Source: Azorhizobium sp943371865 (lineage in GTDB: Bacteria > Pseudomonadota > Alphaproteobacteria > Rhizobiales > Xanthobacteraceae). Taken from it: a stretch of 64,000 nucleotides of DNA. Position numbers and translations under genes: made by a program. The number at the start of each line of letters is the position of its first letter. Within the stretch, counting starts at the first letter, position 1. The notes under the pieces were generated by a model. The model searched no databases. It was not told the DNA's origin and saw only the letters and a program-made list of their open reading frames with translations. Location: contig NZ_CALRWL010000009.1 in the NCBI RefSeq assembly GCF_943371865.1, positions 73,574-137,573 on the forward strand, in the 5' to 3' direction. Positions 55,392 through 64,000 of this stretch are shown here, in pieces.

Positions 55392-56264
55392 ATGGCTGAA
55401 TTTCTGCAATTGGTGTTCTCGGGCCTGACGGTGGGCGCGGTCTATGCCCTCGTCGCCCTCGGCTTCACGCTGATCTACAACGCCTCCGACGTGATCAATT
55501 TCGCCCAGGGCGATTTCGTGATGATCGGCGGCATGGGCACCGTCTTCCTCACCGCCGCGGGCCTGGCTCTGCCGGTGGCCGCCTTCATCGCCATCGTCGC
55601 GGCGGTGATGGTCGGCCTGGCGCTGCATCGCTTCGCCATCCAGCCGGCGCGCGGCGCCTCGCCGGTGGCGCTGATCATGATCACCATCGGCGCCTCCATC
55701 TTCATTCGCGGCGTGGCGCAGATCGTGTTCGACAAGCAGTTCCACTCCTTGCCCGCCTTCTCCGGCTCCGACCCCATCCATCTGGGTGGCGCCACCATCC
55801 TGCCGCAGAGCCTGTGGGTGATGGGCGGCGCCTTGGTGGTGGTGGCCGGCCTCTATGCCTTTCTGGAGCACACCCTGCTGGGCAAGGCGGTGCTGGCCAC
55901 CGCCGCCAACCGGCTGGCGGCGCGGCTGGTGGGCATCAATGTCACCGTGATCCTGGCGCTGGCGTTCGGCGTCTCGGCGGCCATCGGCGCGGTGGCGGGC
56001 ATTCTCGTCACCCCCATCACCCTCACCCGCTTCGATGTGGGCACCTTGTTCGCCCTCAAGGGCTTTGCCGCCGCCATGCTGGGCGGCATGGGCAACCCGC
56101 TCGGCGCGGTGGTGGGCGGACTGCTGATCGGCCTCCTGGAGACCTTCGGCGCCGGCTATCTGTCCTCCACCTATAAGGATGCGGTGGCCTTCGTCGCCAT
56201 CCTCCTGGTGCTGCTGTTCATGCCCCGCGGCCTGTTCGGCGGCCGCAGCGTGGAGCGGGTGTGA
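55392..56264 (+). CDS. liv-type ABC transporter permease (LivH type)
   Basis: The 290-residue inner-membrane permease starts MAEFLQLVFSGLTVGAVYALVALGFTLIY-like (TMs 1-2), then ASDVINFAQGDFVMIGG, the LivH signature, and about eight hydrophobic segments. The GTG at 55380 is an alternative start. It lies 92 bases after the binding protein. The stop overlaps the next ATG by one base. Confidence 0.92.
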   Translation: MAEFLQLVFSGLTVGAVYALVALGFTLIYNASDVINFAQGDFVMIGGMGTVFLTAAGLALPVAAFIAIVAAVMVGLALHRFAIQPARGASPVALIMITIGASIFIRGVAQIVFDKQFHSLPAFSGSDPIHLGGATILPQSLWVMGGALVVVAGLYAFLEHTLLGKAVLATAANRLAARLVGINVTVILALAFGVSAAIGAVAGILVTPITLTRFDVGTLFALKGFAAAMLGGMGNPLGAVVGGLLIGLLETFGAGYLSSTYKDAVAFVAILLVLLFMPRGLFGGRSVERV

Positions 56265-57211
56265 TGCTGGTCGCCCTCCTGCGCTCGCGGCTCGCGGCCC
56301 TGCTGCTGCTGGCCGCCATCATGGCGCTGTTTCCGCTCATCGCCCCGTCCGCTTTCTACCTGCGGGTGGCAGCGCTGGTGTGGATCTTCGCGCTGGCCGC
56401 CCTCGGCCTCACCATCCTCATGGGCTATGCGGGCCAGGTGAGTCTCGGCCATGCGGGCTTCCTGGGCCTGGGCGCCTATGGGGTGGCCATCGGCCCCGCC
56501 CATCTGGGCCTGCCGCCGCTGCTGTCCCTGGTGCTGGCGGCGGCGCTCGCCGGGCTCATCGCCTATCTGGTGGGGCGGCCGATCCTGCGGCTGAAGGGCT
56601 ATTATCTGGCCATCGCCACCTTGGGCTTCGGCATGATCCTGGCGCTCGTCTTCAACAGCGAAAGCGCCGTCACCGGCGGCCCGGACGGCATGGCGGTGGC
56701 GCGCATGACCGTGCTGGGCTGGCGCATCACCGGCGCGCTCAACTGGTATTGGGTCAGCGCCGGGGCGCTGCTGGTGGGGGCGTGGCTGGCGCTCAATCTC
56801 CAGGCCAGCCCCTCGGGCCGGGCGCTGCGGGCGCTGCATGACAGCGAAGTGGCCGCCGCCGGCGTGGGGGTGAATGTGGCCGCCAAGAAGCTCAGCGCCT
56901 TCGTCATCGGCGCGGTCTATGCCGCCTTTGCCGGCGGATTGCTGGCCTCCCTGAACGGGCTCATCACCCCGGAGGCGTCCAGCTTCATGCAGTCCATCGA
57001 GCTGGTGGCGATGGTCATCATCGGCGGGCTGGGCTCGGTGTTCGGGGCGGTGGTGGGCGCCGCCTTCCTGGTGGTGCTGCCACAGGCGCTCACCGCCTTC
57101 CAGGAATATGAACAGGCGGTGCTGGGGCTGCTGATCATGGTGTTCATGATCTTCCTGCCCGACGGCATCGTGCCCACCATCCGCCGCTGGCTGCTGGAGC
57201 GCCTGTCATGA
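56264..57211 (+). CDS. liv-type ABC transporter permease (LivM type)
   Basis: The 315-residue inner-membrane permease has about eight to nine hydrophobic segments and the LivM block GYAGQVSLGHAGFLGLGAY near residues 53-71. GGLGSVFGAVVGAAF and DGIVPTIRRWL end it. It overlaps livH at the start (TGATG) and the next ATPase by 4 bases. Confidence 0.92.
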   Translation: MLVALLRSRLAALLLLAAIMALFPLIAPSAFYLRVAALVWIFALAALGLTILMGYAGQVSLGHAGFLGLGAYGVAIGPAHLGLPPLLSLVLAAALAGLIAYLVGRPILRLKGYYLAIATLGFGMILALVFNSESAVTGGPDGMAVARMTVLGWRITGALNWYWVSAGALLVGAWLALNLQASPSGRALRALHDSEVAAAGVGVNVAAKKLSAFVIGAVYAAFAGGLLASLNGLITPEASSFMQSIELVAMVIIGGLGSVFGAVVGAAFLVVLPQALTAFQEYEQAVLGLLIMVFMIFLPDGIVPTIRRWLLERLS

Positions 57212-57982
57212 GCGTGCTCGAAGTCTCCGACATCGGCATCAGCTTCGGCGGCCTCGTGGCCGTGGATGGGGTGAGCTTTGCGGTGGAGCCCGGCGAGGTG
57301 TTCTCCATCATCGGCCCCAATGGCGCCGGCAAGACCACCTTGTTCAATCTCGTCACCGGCATCTATCGTCCCCAGCGCGGCAGCGTCGCGCTGGACGGGG
57401 AGACCATCACCGGCCTCTCGCCTTATCTGCTGGTGCGCCGGGGCATGGCCCGCACGTTCCAGAATCTGCAGATCTTCTTCCGCATGACGGCGCTGGAGAA
57501 TGTGATGGTGGGCTGCCATCTGGCCGAGCGCTCCTCGCTGCTGGCGGACCTGCTGGGCCTGCCCTCGGTCTCCCGCCAGAACCGCATCACCCGCACTGCC
57601 GCCTTGGCCCTGCTGGAGCGGGTGGGGCTGGCGGCCTATGCGGATCGCCCCGCCGGCTCGCTGTCCTATGGGGTGCTGAAGCGCCTGGAGATCGCCCGGG
57701 CGCTGGCCGCCAATCCGCGCCTGCTGCTGCTGGATGAGCCCGCCGCCGGCTGCAATGCGGTGGAGACCGAAACCCTCGACGCGCTGATCTGCGCCATCGC
57801 CCGCGATGGGGTGGCGGTGGTGCTGATCGAGCATGACATGAAGCTGGTGATGAAGATCTCCAACCGGGTTCTGGTGCTGGCCCAGGGCCGGCGGCTGGCG
57901 GAAGGCCCGCCCCAGAGCGTGCGCAACGACCCCGCCGTGATCGCCGCCTATCTGGGCGACCATGGCAGCCGGGAGGCCGATC

Positions 57983-57996
<14 letters not shown>
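57208..57996 (+). CDS. liv-type ABC transporter ATP-binding protein (LivG type)
   Basis: The 262-residue ATPase has Walker A GPNGAGKTT (36-44), Walker B LLLLDEPAAG and His in IEHDMKLVM. The C-loop reads LSYGVLKRLEIARAL, with Val-Leu where family members usually have Gln/x; this is mild variation. AAGCNAVETE replaces the commoner AAGMNPxET. Overlaps livF by 14 bases. Confidence 0.93.
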
Positions 57997-58684
<688 letters not shown>

Positions 58685-58697
58685 GCCCGCGCCGCTC

Positions 58698-59402
58698 TCA
58701 CTCGGCGAGTGACACAGGCGCGCGGCTGGAGGCCACGCGGTCGAGATAGTCCGCCTTGCTGGGCTCCATATGAGCGATGCACAATTGCGCCAAGGCCCAA
58801 TTGTCGCGGCCGCGCAGCAGTTCGATCATCAGATCATGCTGGCGGCGGGACAGGTCCAGGCCGTCGCGATCCGCCAGATTCTTGGCCCGCATGGGCAAGG
58901 TCAGGCCCATATAGTCCTGCAGCGACTTCACCAGATACGGGTTGCCGCAGGCGGAAAACAGCAGCAGATGGAAGGCATCGTTGGTTTCGTGGATGCCGCG
59001 CAGGTCGCCGGCCTCCGCGAACCGGGCATAGCGCGCCTGCACCGCCTGTAGTTCCGCGATCAGCGCCGCGGGCGCCGGCAGCGGGATCAGCAGCGCCGCC
59101 TGCCGGGTGAGCATCTCGCGCACCTCATAGATCTGCCGCACCTCTTCCGCCGAATAGGAGCAGACGGTGGCGCCCACATTCTTCTCGCGGCGCACGATGC
59201 CGGTGCGCTCCAATTGCGCCAGGGCCTGGCGGATGAAATGCCGCGAGGCACCGTAATGGGCCATCAGCACATCCTCCACCAGGCGCGAGCCCGGCGCGAA
59301 GCGGCCGAAGATGATGTCCTCCTCGATGCGCCGGACGATCTCGCTCTGGCTGGCGTCGCGGGAGACGGGCGGCGCGATCTCGGGCGCAGGCACAGCCGTC
59401 AT
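58698..59402 (-). CDS. GntR-family regulator, FCD (FadR-like) domain
   Basis: The 234-residue regulator has a winged HTH (about 15-85, GSRLVEDVLMAHYGASRHFIRQAL region) and an all-helical FCD ligand domain with likely metal-binding His residues (HETNDAFH, RRQHDLM, CIAHM). It closes the sugar-ABC operon; its ATG overlaps the oxidoreductase stop. It probably responds to the imported sugar or its acid derivative. Confidence 0.9.
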   Translation of the reverse strand: MTAVPAPEIAPPVSRDASQSEIVRRIEEDIIFGRFAPGSRLVEDVLMAHYGASRHFIRQALAQLERTGIVRREKNVGATVCSYSAEEVRQIYEVREMLTRQAALLIPLPAPAALIAELQAVQARYARFAEAGDLRGIHETNDAFHLLLFSACGNPYLVKSLQDYMGLTLPMRAKNLADRDGLDLSRRQHDLMIELLRGRDNWALAQLCIAHMEPSKADYLDRVASSRAPVSLAE

Positions 59403-60427
59403 GCGGTCTCTCCCGCATCCCAGCCGGACAGGCGATAGCAGTCTTCCACCAAGCGCAGGGTCTCCAGATTATCCTCGGGTGCGGTCTCGAATGGGGCGCC
59501 ACTGGCCAACGCATCAAGGAAATGCGCCAGGGTGGCGGTGTAGGAGCCCTGATAGGTCTCGGCCAGGTCATAGTGCCGGGTTTCCGGTGCATGGCCCATG
59601 CAGCTCAGCGTCGCGCCATCAAGGCGCAAGGTGCCGGTCTCGCCGATGATCTCCAGCCAGTCCGCCTGGGAGGGCGGTGCCCCATGCACCGCGAAGCTGG
59701 CGAACAGCTGGATGCCGGCGCCGCCGGCGCTCTCCAATTGGATCACCGCCCCATCCTCCCCCGCCAGGGCCGGGCAGGTGCGGCTGAGCACCGCCGCCGA
59801 GACCACCAGCGGCCCCAGCAGCATGCGCAGCGTGTCCAGATGATGGATCAGCACTTCGGCCACCAGCATGCGGGTTTCCGTGCGCATGAACGGCTGGCGC
59901 TCCAGCGCCGGATAGCGCCCTTCCGCGTCCGGCACCGTGCCGCTGGTGGCCAGCACCAGCCGCGCGGCCTTCACCCGGCCGATGCGGCCGGACTTCAGCC
60001 AGTGGGCGGCATCGCGATAATAGGCCCGGAACCGCCAGTTCTCATGCACCATTAGCCGGCTGCGCCCGGCCACTTCCGCGACGAGGGCCTGCGCCTCCGC
60101 CAGGGTCGGCGCCAACGGCTTCTGGCAGATCATCGGCAGGCCGGTGGCCGAGACCTGCCGCACCAGATCCGCATGGGCGGCGCGGGGGGCGGCGATGTCC
60201 ACCGCATCCAGGCCACCGGCCGCCAGCATGGCGGCGGCGTCCTCATAGACATGGGCAATGCCGAAGGCGGCGGCGCGGTCCTGCGCCTTGGCGCGGTCGG
60301 GATCAGCGATGGCCACCACCCGGGCGCGCCCGGCCAGTGCCCGCCAGGCGGTGAGATGGTGCTGCGTCACCCAGCCGGCGCCGATGAGGCCGATGCGCAG
60401 TTCGCCCCGTGGTGAGTAAGTGCTCAT
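59399..60427 (-). CDS. Gfo/Idh/MocA family oxidoreductase
   Basis: The 342-residue NAD(P)-dependent protein has a Rossmann start RIGLIGAGWVTQHHLTAW (GxGxxT type, residues 11-28), ICQKPLAPTLAEA (the EKP-like motif with Lys, here QKP) and HENWRFRAYYRDA. Such enzymes oxidise or reduce sugars, inositols or their acids. The substrate is unknown; the operon context suggests a sugar imported by the adjacent ABC system. Overlaps its neighbours on both sides (ATGA type). Confidence 0.9.
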   Translation of the reverse strand: MSTYSPRGELRIGLIGAGWVTQHHLTAWRALAGRARVVAIADPDRAKAQDRAAAFGIAHVYEDAAAMLAAGGLDAVDIAAPRAAHADLVRQVSATGLPMICQKPLAPTLAEAQALVAEVAGRSRLMVHENWRFRAYYRDAAHWLKSGRIGRVKAARLVLATSGTVPDAEGRYPALERQPFMRTETRMLVAEVLIHHLDTLRMLLGPLVVSAAVLSRTCPALAGEDGAVIQLESAGGAGIQLFASFAVHGAPPSQADWLEIIGETGTLRLDGATLSCMGHAPETRHYDLAETYQGSYTATLAHFLDALASGAPFETAPEDNLETLRLVEDCYRLSGWDAGETA

Positions 60428-61575
60428 TGCAGGCTCCGCAGCACGCCGCGCACCGCGCTCGCGGTCTCGTCGGCGGGGATGGCCTTGCCGGTGGCGCCGT
60501 CGAACACATAAGCCGCGCTGGCGGAGAACAGGAGATCCACCTCCTCCCCCGGCCGCAATGCCACCGTGCGCGGCAGGCGGGCGGTGCATTCGCCCAGCGC
60601 GGTCTCGCACACCACCAAAGTCTCCGCCCCCAAAGGCTCGATGGCGAATGCCCGGCCGCGGATGGTGCCGGTGGGGCCGGGGCCGGCGGCGGCGCGATCC
60701 AGATGCAGGTCTTCCGCCCGCACCCCGAACACCGCCGGGCGATCCGCATGGGGGGCCAGCGTTGCGGCGGACCAGCGGGTCAGCGGCGCGGTCAGGCCCG
60801 GCGTCGCGAAGCCGAAGCCCTCGCTGGTGCGGGTGAGCGGCGCGGTGAACAGATTCATCGGCGGCGAGCCGAGGAAGCGGGCGACGAAGGTGTCGGCCGG
60901 ATGCCAGTAGACCTCCAATGGCGCGCCGATCTGCGCCACCTTGCCGCCATTCATCACGCAGATGCGGGTGCCCATGGTCATCGCCTCCACCTGATCGTGG
61001 GTGACATAGATCATGGTGGAGCCAAGGCGATGATGCTGCTTGATGAGTTCGTTGCGGGTGTTGACCCGCAGCGCCGCATCGAGGTTCGACAGCGGCTCGT
61101 CGAACAGGAACACCATGGGCTCGCGCACCATGGCCCGGCCCAAAGCCACCCGCTGGCGCTGGCCGCCGGAGAGCGCACTGGGCTTGCGCGCCAGCAGCGC
61201 GCCGAGGCCGAGCAGATCGCCCACCTCCTTCACCCGGCGGTCGATTTCCGCCGTGCCCACCTTGCGGCGGCGCAGGCCGAAGGCGAGGTTTTCCGCCACG
61301 CTCATGTGCGGATAGAGGGCATAGGACTGGAACACCATGGCGATGTCGCGGTCCTTGGCGGGCACGTGGTTCATCACCCGCCCGTCCATGGACAGGGTGC
61401 CGGCGCTGATGGCCTCCAGCCCGGCGATCATGCGCAAGGTGGTGGACTTGCCGCAGCCGGACGGCCCCAGCAGCACCATGAACTCGCCATCGGCAATGGT
61501 GAGGTCCACAGCGTCCACCACCGGACTGGCCGAACCATAGCGCTTGCTGATCTTGTCGAGGGTCACGACCGACAT
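60424..61575 (-). CDS. sugar ABC transporter ATP-binding protein (UgpC/MsmK/MalK type)
   Basis: The 383-residue ATPase has Walker A GPSGCGKST (37-45), signature LSGGQRQRV, Walker B FLFDEPLSNLD, THDQVEAM and a C-terminal TOBE-type regulatory domain (about 240-383). The real start is ATG 61575 with GAGG upstream; the much longer open frame crosses the permease. Powers the sugar importer. Confidence 0.94.
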   Translation of the reverse strand: MSVVTLDKISKRYGSASPVVDAVDLTIADGEFMVLLGPSGCGKSTTLRMIAGLEAISAGTLSMDGRVMNHVPAKDRDIAMVFQSYALYPHMSVAENLAFGLRRRKVGTAEIDRRVKEVGDLLGLGALLARKPSALSGGQRQRVALGRAMVREPMVFLFDEPLSNLDAALRVNTRNELIKQHHRLGSTMIYVTHDQVEAMTMGTRICVMNGGKVAQIGAPLEVYWHPADTFVARFLGSPPMNLFTAPLTRTSEGFGFATPGLTAPLTRWSAATLAPHADRPAVFGVRAEDLHLDRAAAGPGPTGTIRGRAFAIEPLGAETLVVCETALGECTARLPRTVALRPGEEVDLLFSASAAYVFDGATGKAIPADETASAVRGVLRSLQ

Positions 61576-61586
61576 GACGATTCCTC

Positions 61587-62456
61587 TTATTTCACCGCGC
61601 CGGCCGTCATGCCGCGGATGAGTTTTTCGGAGAAGAAGACATAGGCGAGGATCACCGGCACCACCGAGATCATGACGCCGGCGGCGATCATGCCGATGTC
61701 CTGGAAATGGTCGCCCATGAAGGCGCGGATGCCGATGGGCAGGGTGCGCTTGTCGGGATCGGTGATCAGCACCACGGCGAACAGGAACTCGTTCCACAGC
61801 TGGATGAAGTTCAGGATCAAGGTGGTGGCGATGGCCGGCATGCCGATGGGCAGCACGATGCGGCGGAAGATCTCGATATCGCCATAGCCGTCCATCTTGG
61901 CGGCGTCGAACAGGTCCTGCGGGATGCGGGCGAAGAAGCCTTCCAGCAGATAGACCGTGAGCGGCAGCTGGAGCGAGATATAGACCAGCATCAGCCCGAA
62001 CAGGGAGTTGTAGAGATTGTAGTTCACCAGGATCTGGTAGAGCGAGATCAAGGTGATCTGCGGCGGGAAGATGATGGAGGAGAACAGCACCGCATAGATG
62101 ACGCGGTTGCCGCGAAAGCGATAGCGCGCCAGCGCGTGCGCCGCCGCCGCCCCCAGCAAGGTGACGACCGCCACCGCGCCCACCACCACGAAGGCGGAGT
62201 TCCAGAAATAGGTGGCGAAGTTGGAATCCACCCAGGCGATGCGGAACTGTTCCCAGTGGAACGGCCGGGGCCAGGCATAATGGTCGGCGCTGATCTCCGC
62301 CGTGGTGCGCACCGACATGGTTGCCAGCCACAGGAACGGACCGAGCGTGTAGATGGTGTAGGCGCCGATCACCAGAGCCAGCATGATCTTGCCGAACAGG
62401 CCGGGCATGGGCGTGGCGCCGCGATCGCGGGGGCCGAACAGGGAGGTGAAGCTCAT
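61587..62456 (-). CDS. carbohydrate ABC transporter permease (MalG type)
   Basis: The 289-residue inner-membrane protein has six hydrophobic segments and the EAA loop IPQDLFDAAKMDGYGDIEIFRRIVLP (about residues 178-203). It ends in EKLIRGMTAGAVKG-like text, the common MalG tail. It lies 11 bases upstream of the ATPase and one base after the partner permease. Confidence 0.93.
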   Translation of the reverse strand: MSFTSLFGPRDRGATPMPGLFGKIMLALVIGAYTIYTLGPFLWLATMSVRTTAEISADHYAWPRPFHWEQFRIAWVDSNFATYFWNSAFVVVGAVAVVTLLGAAAAHALARYRFRGNRVIYAVLFSSIIFPPQITLISLYQILVNYNLYNSLFGLMLVYISLQLPLTVYLLEGFFARIPQDLFDAAKMDGYGDIEIFRRIVLPIGMPAIATTLILNFIQLWNEFLFAVVLITDPDKRTLPIGIRAFMGDHFQDIGMIAAGVMISVVPVILAYVFFSEKLIRGMTAGAVK

Positions 62457-62457
62457 C

Positions 62458-63414
62458 TCAATATTCCAGCCGCTCTTTGGAGGCGAGGACGCGGTTGAGG
62501 ATGATCACCGCCGCGCACACCACCCCGAACCACACCGCCGCAATGGCGGACGGATAGCCGAGATCGAAGGTGTTCCAGTTGAAGGCGCGCTTGTAGACAT
62601 AAGTGGAGACGGTCTCCGTCGCCCATAGCGGCCCACCGGCGGTCATGATCCACACCAGATCGAAGATCTTCATCTTGCCGATGAAGGCCAGGATATAGAG
62701 GTTCAGCAAGGTCGGCCGCAGCATGGGCACGATGATGTAGCGCAGCTTGGCGCCCCAGCCGCAATTGTCCAGTTCGCCCGCCTCCAGCACTTCCTTGGGC
62801 AGCGAATGGATGGCGGCAAGACACACCACCATGTTGAAGCCGGCCCATTTCCAAGCATGGGTGACAATCAGCGCCCCCAGCGCCAATTGGGGATTGCCCA
62901 GCCAGGATTGCGCCAGGGAACCGAGGCCCACCGCCCGCAGGCCAGCATTGAGGATGCCCCAGTCGTAATTGTAGATCCACATCCACAGGATCGCGACCAC
63001 CACATAGGACAGCAGCACCGGCGTGAACCAGGCCACCCGGAAGAAGCGGGCGAACGGCACCCCGGCATAGAGCGCCACCGCCAGCAGGAGGCCGGTGGCC
63101 ACATCCAGCACCGGGGCGATGAAGGCCCACACGAAGGTGTTGCGCACCGCCACCCAGAAGGTCTCGTCCTGGAGCAGGTCGCGATAGTTCTGCAGCCCGA
63201 CGAAGGAGACCTCCAGGCCCTCGATGGTGAAGAAGCTGTCGTAGATGGTCCGCACCGCCGGATAGGCGGTCAGCCCGCCATAGATGGCCAGGGCCGGCAC
63301 CAGAAACACCATCAGCACCGGCCAGCTGGTGCGGCGGGGGTCCGCCAGGGAACCGGGCGAGGAGATCTCGCCCGGTTCCGCTTTTGGAGACGCCAAAGCT
63401 GCATCATGCGCCAT
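62458..63414 (-). CDS. sugar ABC transporter permease (MalF type)
   Basis: The 318-residue inner-membrane permease has six hydrophobic segments, a DSFFTIEG/FVGLQNYRDLLQDE block and the EAA loop LPKEVLEAGELDNCGWGAKLRYIIVP (about 222-247). The ATG at 63414 has GGGGTGAG upstream, seven bases from the binding-protein stop. Confidence 0.93.
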   Translation of the reverse strand: MAHDAALASPKAEPGEISSPGSLADPRRTSWPVLMVFLVPALAIYGGLTAYPAVRTIYDSFFTIEGLEVSFVGLQNYRDLLQDETFWVAVRNTFVWAFIAPVLDVATGLLLAVALYAGVPFARFFRVAWFTPVLLSYVVVAILWMWIYNYDWGILNAGLRAVGLGSLAQSWLGNPQLALGALIVTHAWKWAGFNMVVCLAAIHSLPKEVLEAGELDNCGWGAKLRYIIVPMLRPTLLNLYILAFIGKMKIFDLVWIMTAGGPLWATETVSTYVYKRAFNWNTFDLGYPSAIAAVWFGVVCAAVIILNRVLASKERLEY

Positions 63415-63421
63415 CAGCTGC

Positions 63422-64000
63422 TCACCCCTTGAAACAGGCCGCATCCATCTTCTCGGCGGCCTCCGGAACGCTGATCAGGCCGGCGGGGAAGGCGTTGTTC
63501 ATCACCTGGGTGTAGGTCTCGGCGCACTTGGCGCGATAGTAGAACAAGGGGGTGCCGAAGAAGTATTTGGCATCCTTGTTGCGCGCGTTCAGCTCGGCGA
63601 AATACTCCGCATGGCTGCTCTTGATCTTGGCCGGGTCGGACCTGAGCCCGGTCTGGAGCGACACCTGCTCCATCCACGCCGTGCCGTTCTCCACCGTGGC
63701 CATGGATTTCAGCAGCGCGCCGGCACAGGCCTTGTTCTGGCCCTTGGCATACATGACGAAGCTGCCGGCCACCGCCAGCGTCTTGCAGGTGGGGCAGGCG
63801 CCGTCGGCCATGGCCGGGAACTGCATGATGCCCAGCGGGAAGTTCGCCGGCATGCCGCCGCCCTCGGGCGGGGCGAAGGCGCGGCCGGTGAACCAGGAGG
63901 GGTCCGGGAAGGTGAGCGCGCCGGGGGTGTTGTAGAAATAGAAGTGGGATTCCCCCAGCTTCAGGGTGGAGAAGCTCTTGGGATAGGCGCCCGCATCCAC
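63422..64000 (-). CDS. sugar ABC transporter substrate-binding protein, C-terminal part (cut by window end)
   Basis: The last 192 residues of an extracellular sugar-binding protein; the N-terminus lies beyond the window. Visible are PGALTFPDPSW, two CxxC-like cysteines (CPTCKT), AGSFVMYAKGQNKAC and the domain closing helix NARNKDAKYFFGTP. It is the first gene of the minus-strand sugar importer operon. The sugar is unknown. Confidence 0.85.
   Translation of the reverse strand: MDAGAYPKSFSTLKLGESHFYFYNTPGALTFPDPSWFTGRAFAPPEGGGMPANFPLGIMQFPAMADGACPTCKTLAVAGSFVMYAKGQNKACAGALLKSMATVENGTAWMEQVSLQTGLRSDPAKIKSSHAEYFAELNARNKDAKYFFGTPLFYYRAKCAETYTQVMNNAFPAGLISVPEAAEKMDAACFKG

Noticed and set aside
58698..58712. 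TCACTCGGCGAGTGA palindrome between livF and the GntR gene
   Set aside because: Only a six-base stem within the end of the gntR coding sequence; too weak to call a terminator or operator.

Overview
The window comes from a high-GC alphaproteobacterium, most likely Hyphomicrobiales (Rhizobiales) and possibly Xanthobacteraceae. The main evidence is the conserved run murA, DUF2948, hisD, UPF0262, low-molecular-weight phosphatase, then maf and yacG, together with a DUF1236 protein, tandem liv-type and dpp-type ABC operons and the codon bias. No phage, insertion sequence, CRISPR array or rRNA was seen. One tRNA, tRNA-Thr(CGT), is present. All functions are read from motifs and gene order by eye.

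Layout. 0-5 kb: a small secreted protein coupled to a secreted RNase T2, then rlmJ, a glutathione transferase, a DUF1236 protein and a putrescine:pyruvate-type aminotransferase. 5-12 kb: yacG and maf, an oppositely oriented secreted alpha/beta hydrolase, the phosphatase/UPF0262/hisD operon, DUF2948, murA and a short basic protein, followed by tRNA-Thr. 12.4-20.3 kb: a minus-strand catabolic block (N-carbamoyl-D-amino-acid hydrolase, amidohydrolase, and a complete peptide-type ABC importer). 20.7-37.6 kb: a minus-strand unit of a 4500-residue autotransporter followed by a TPR-sulfotransferase and a TPR-GT9/SPINDLY-like protein. This is the most unusual part of the window. 38.3-41.8 kb: plus-strand creatininase-family protein, gamma-glutamyltransferase and 2-hydroxyacid dehydrogenase.

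41.9-58.7 kb is a phenylacetate (phenylacetyl-CoA) degradation island: paaZ and paaJ (minus), paaG-paaI-paaK (plus), paaABCDE (minus), paaX, a TetR-family regulator, and a liv-type ABC transporter (plus) that probably imports the aromatic acid. Two intergenic regions, upstream of paaG and upstream of the liv operon, carry nearly the same 20-bp palindrome at the -10 region, with a third weaker copy nearby. This suggests that one TetR repressor couples import to catabolism. paaF and paaH are not in the window.

58.7-64 kb: a minus-strand sugar-type ABC operon (binding protein cut by the window end, two permeases, UgpC/MsmK-type ATPase, Gfo/Idh/MocA oxidoreductase, FCD-type GntR regulator), with genes overlapping or nearly touching.

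The strongest candidate for an undescribed system is the giant autotransporter with its two downstream TPR enzymes. The passenger is built from about eleven modules with very recent internal duplication, and the arrangement suggests a surface adhesin decorated by dedicated glycosyl- and sulfotransferases. This is inference from gene order and domain content.
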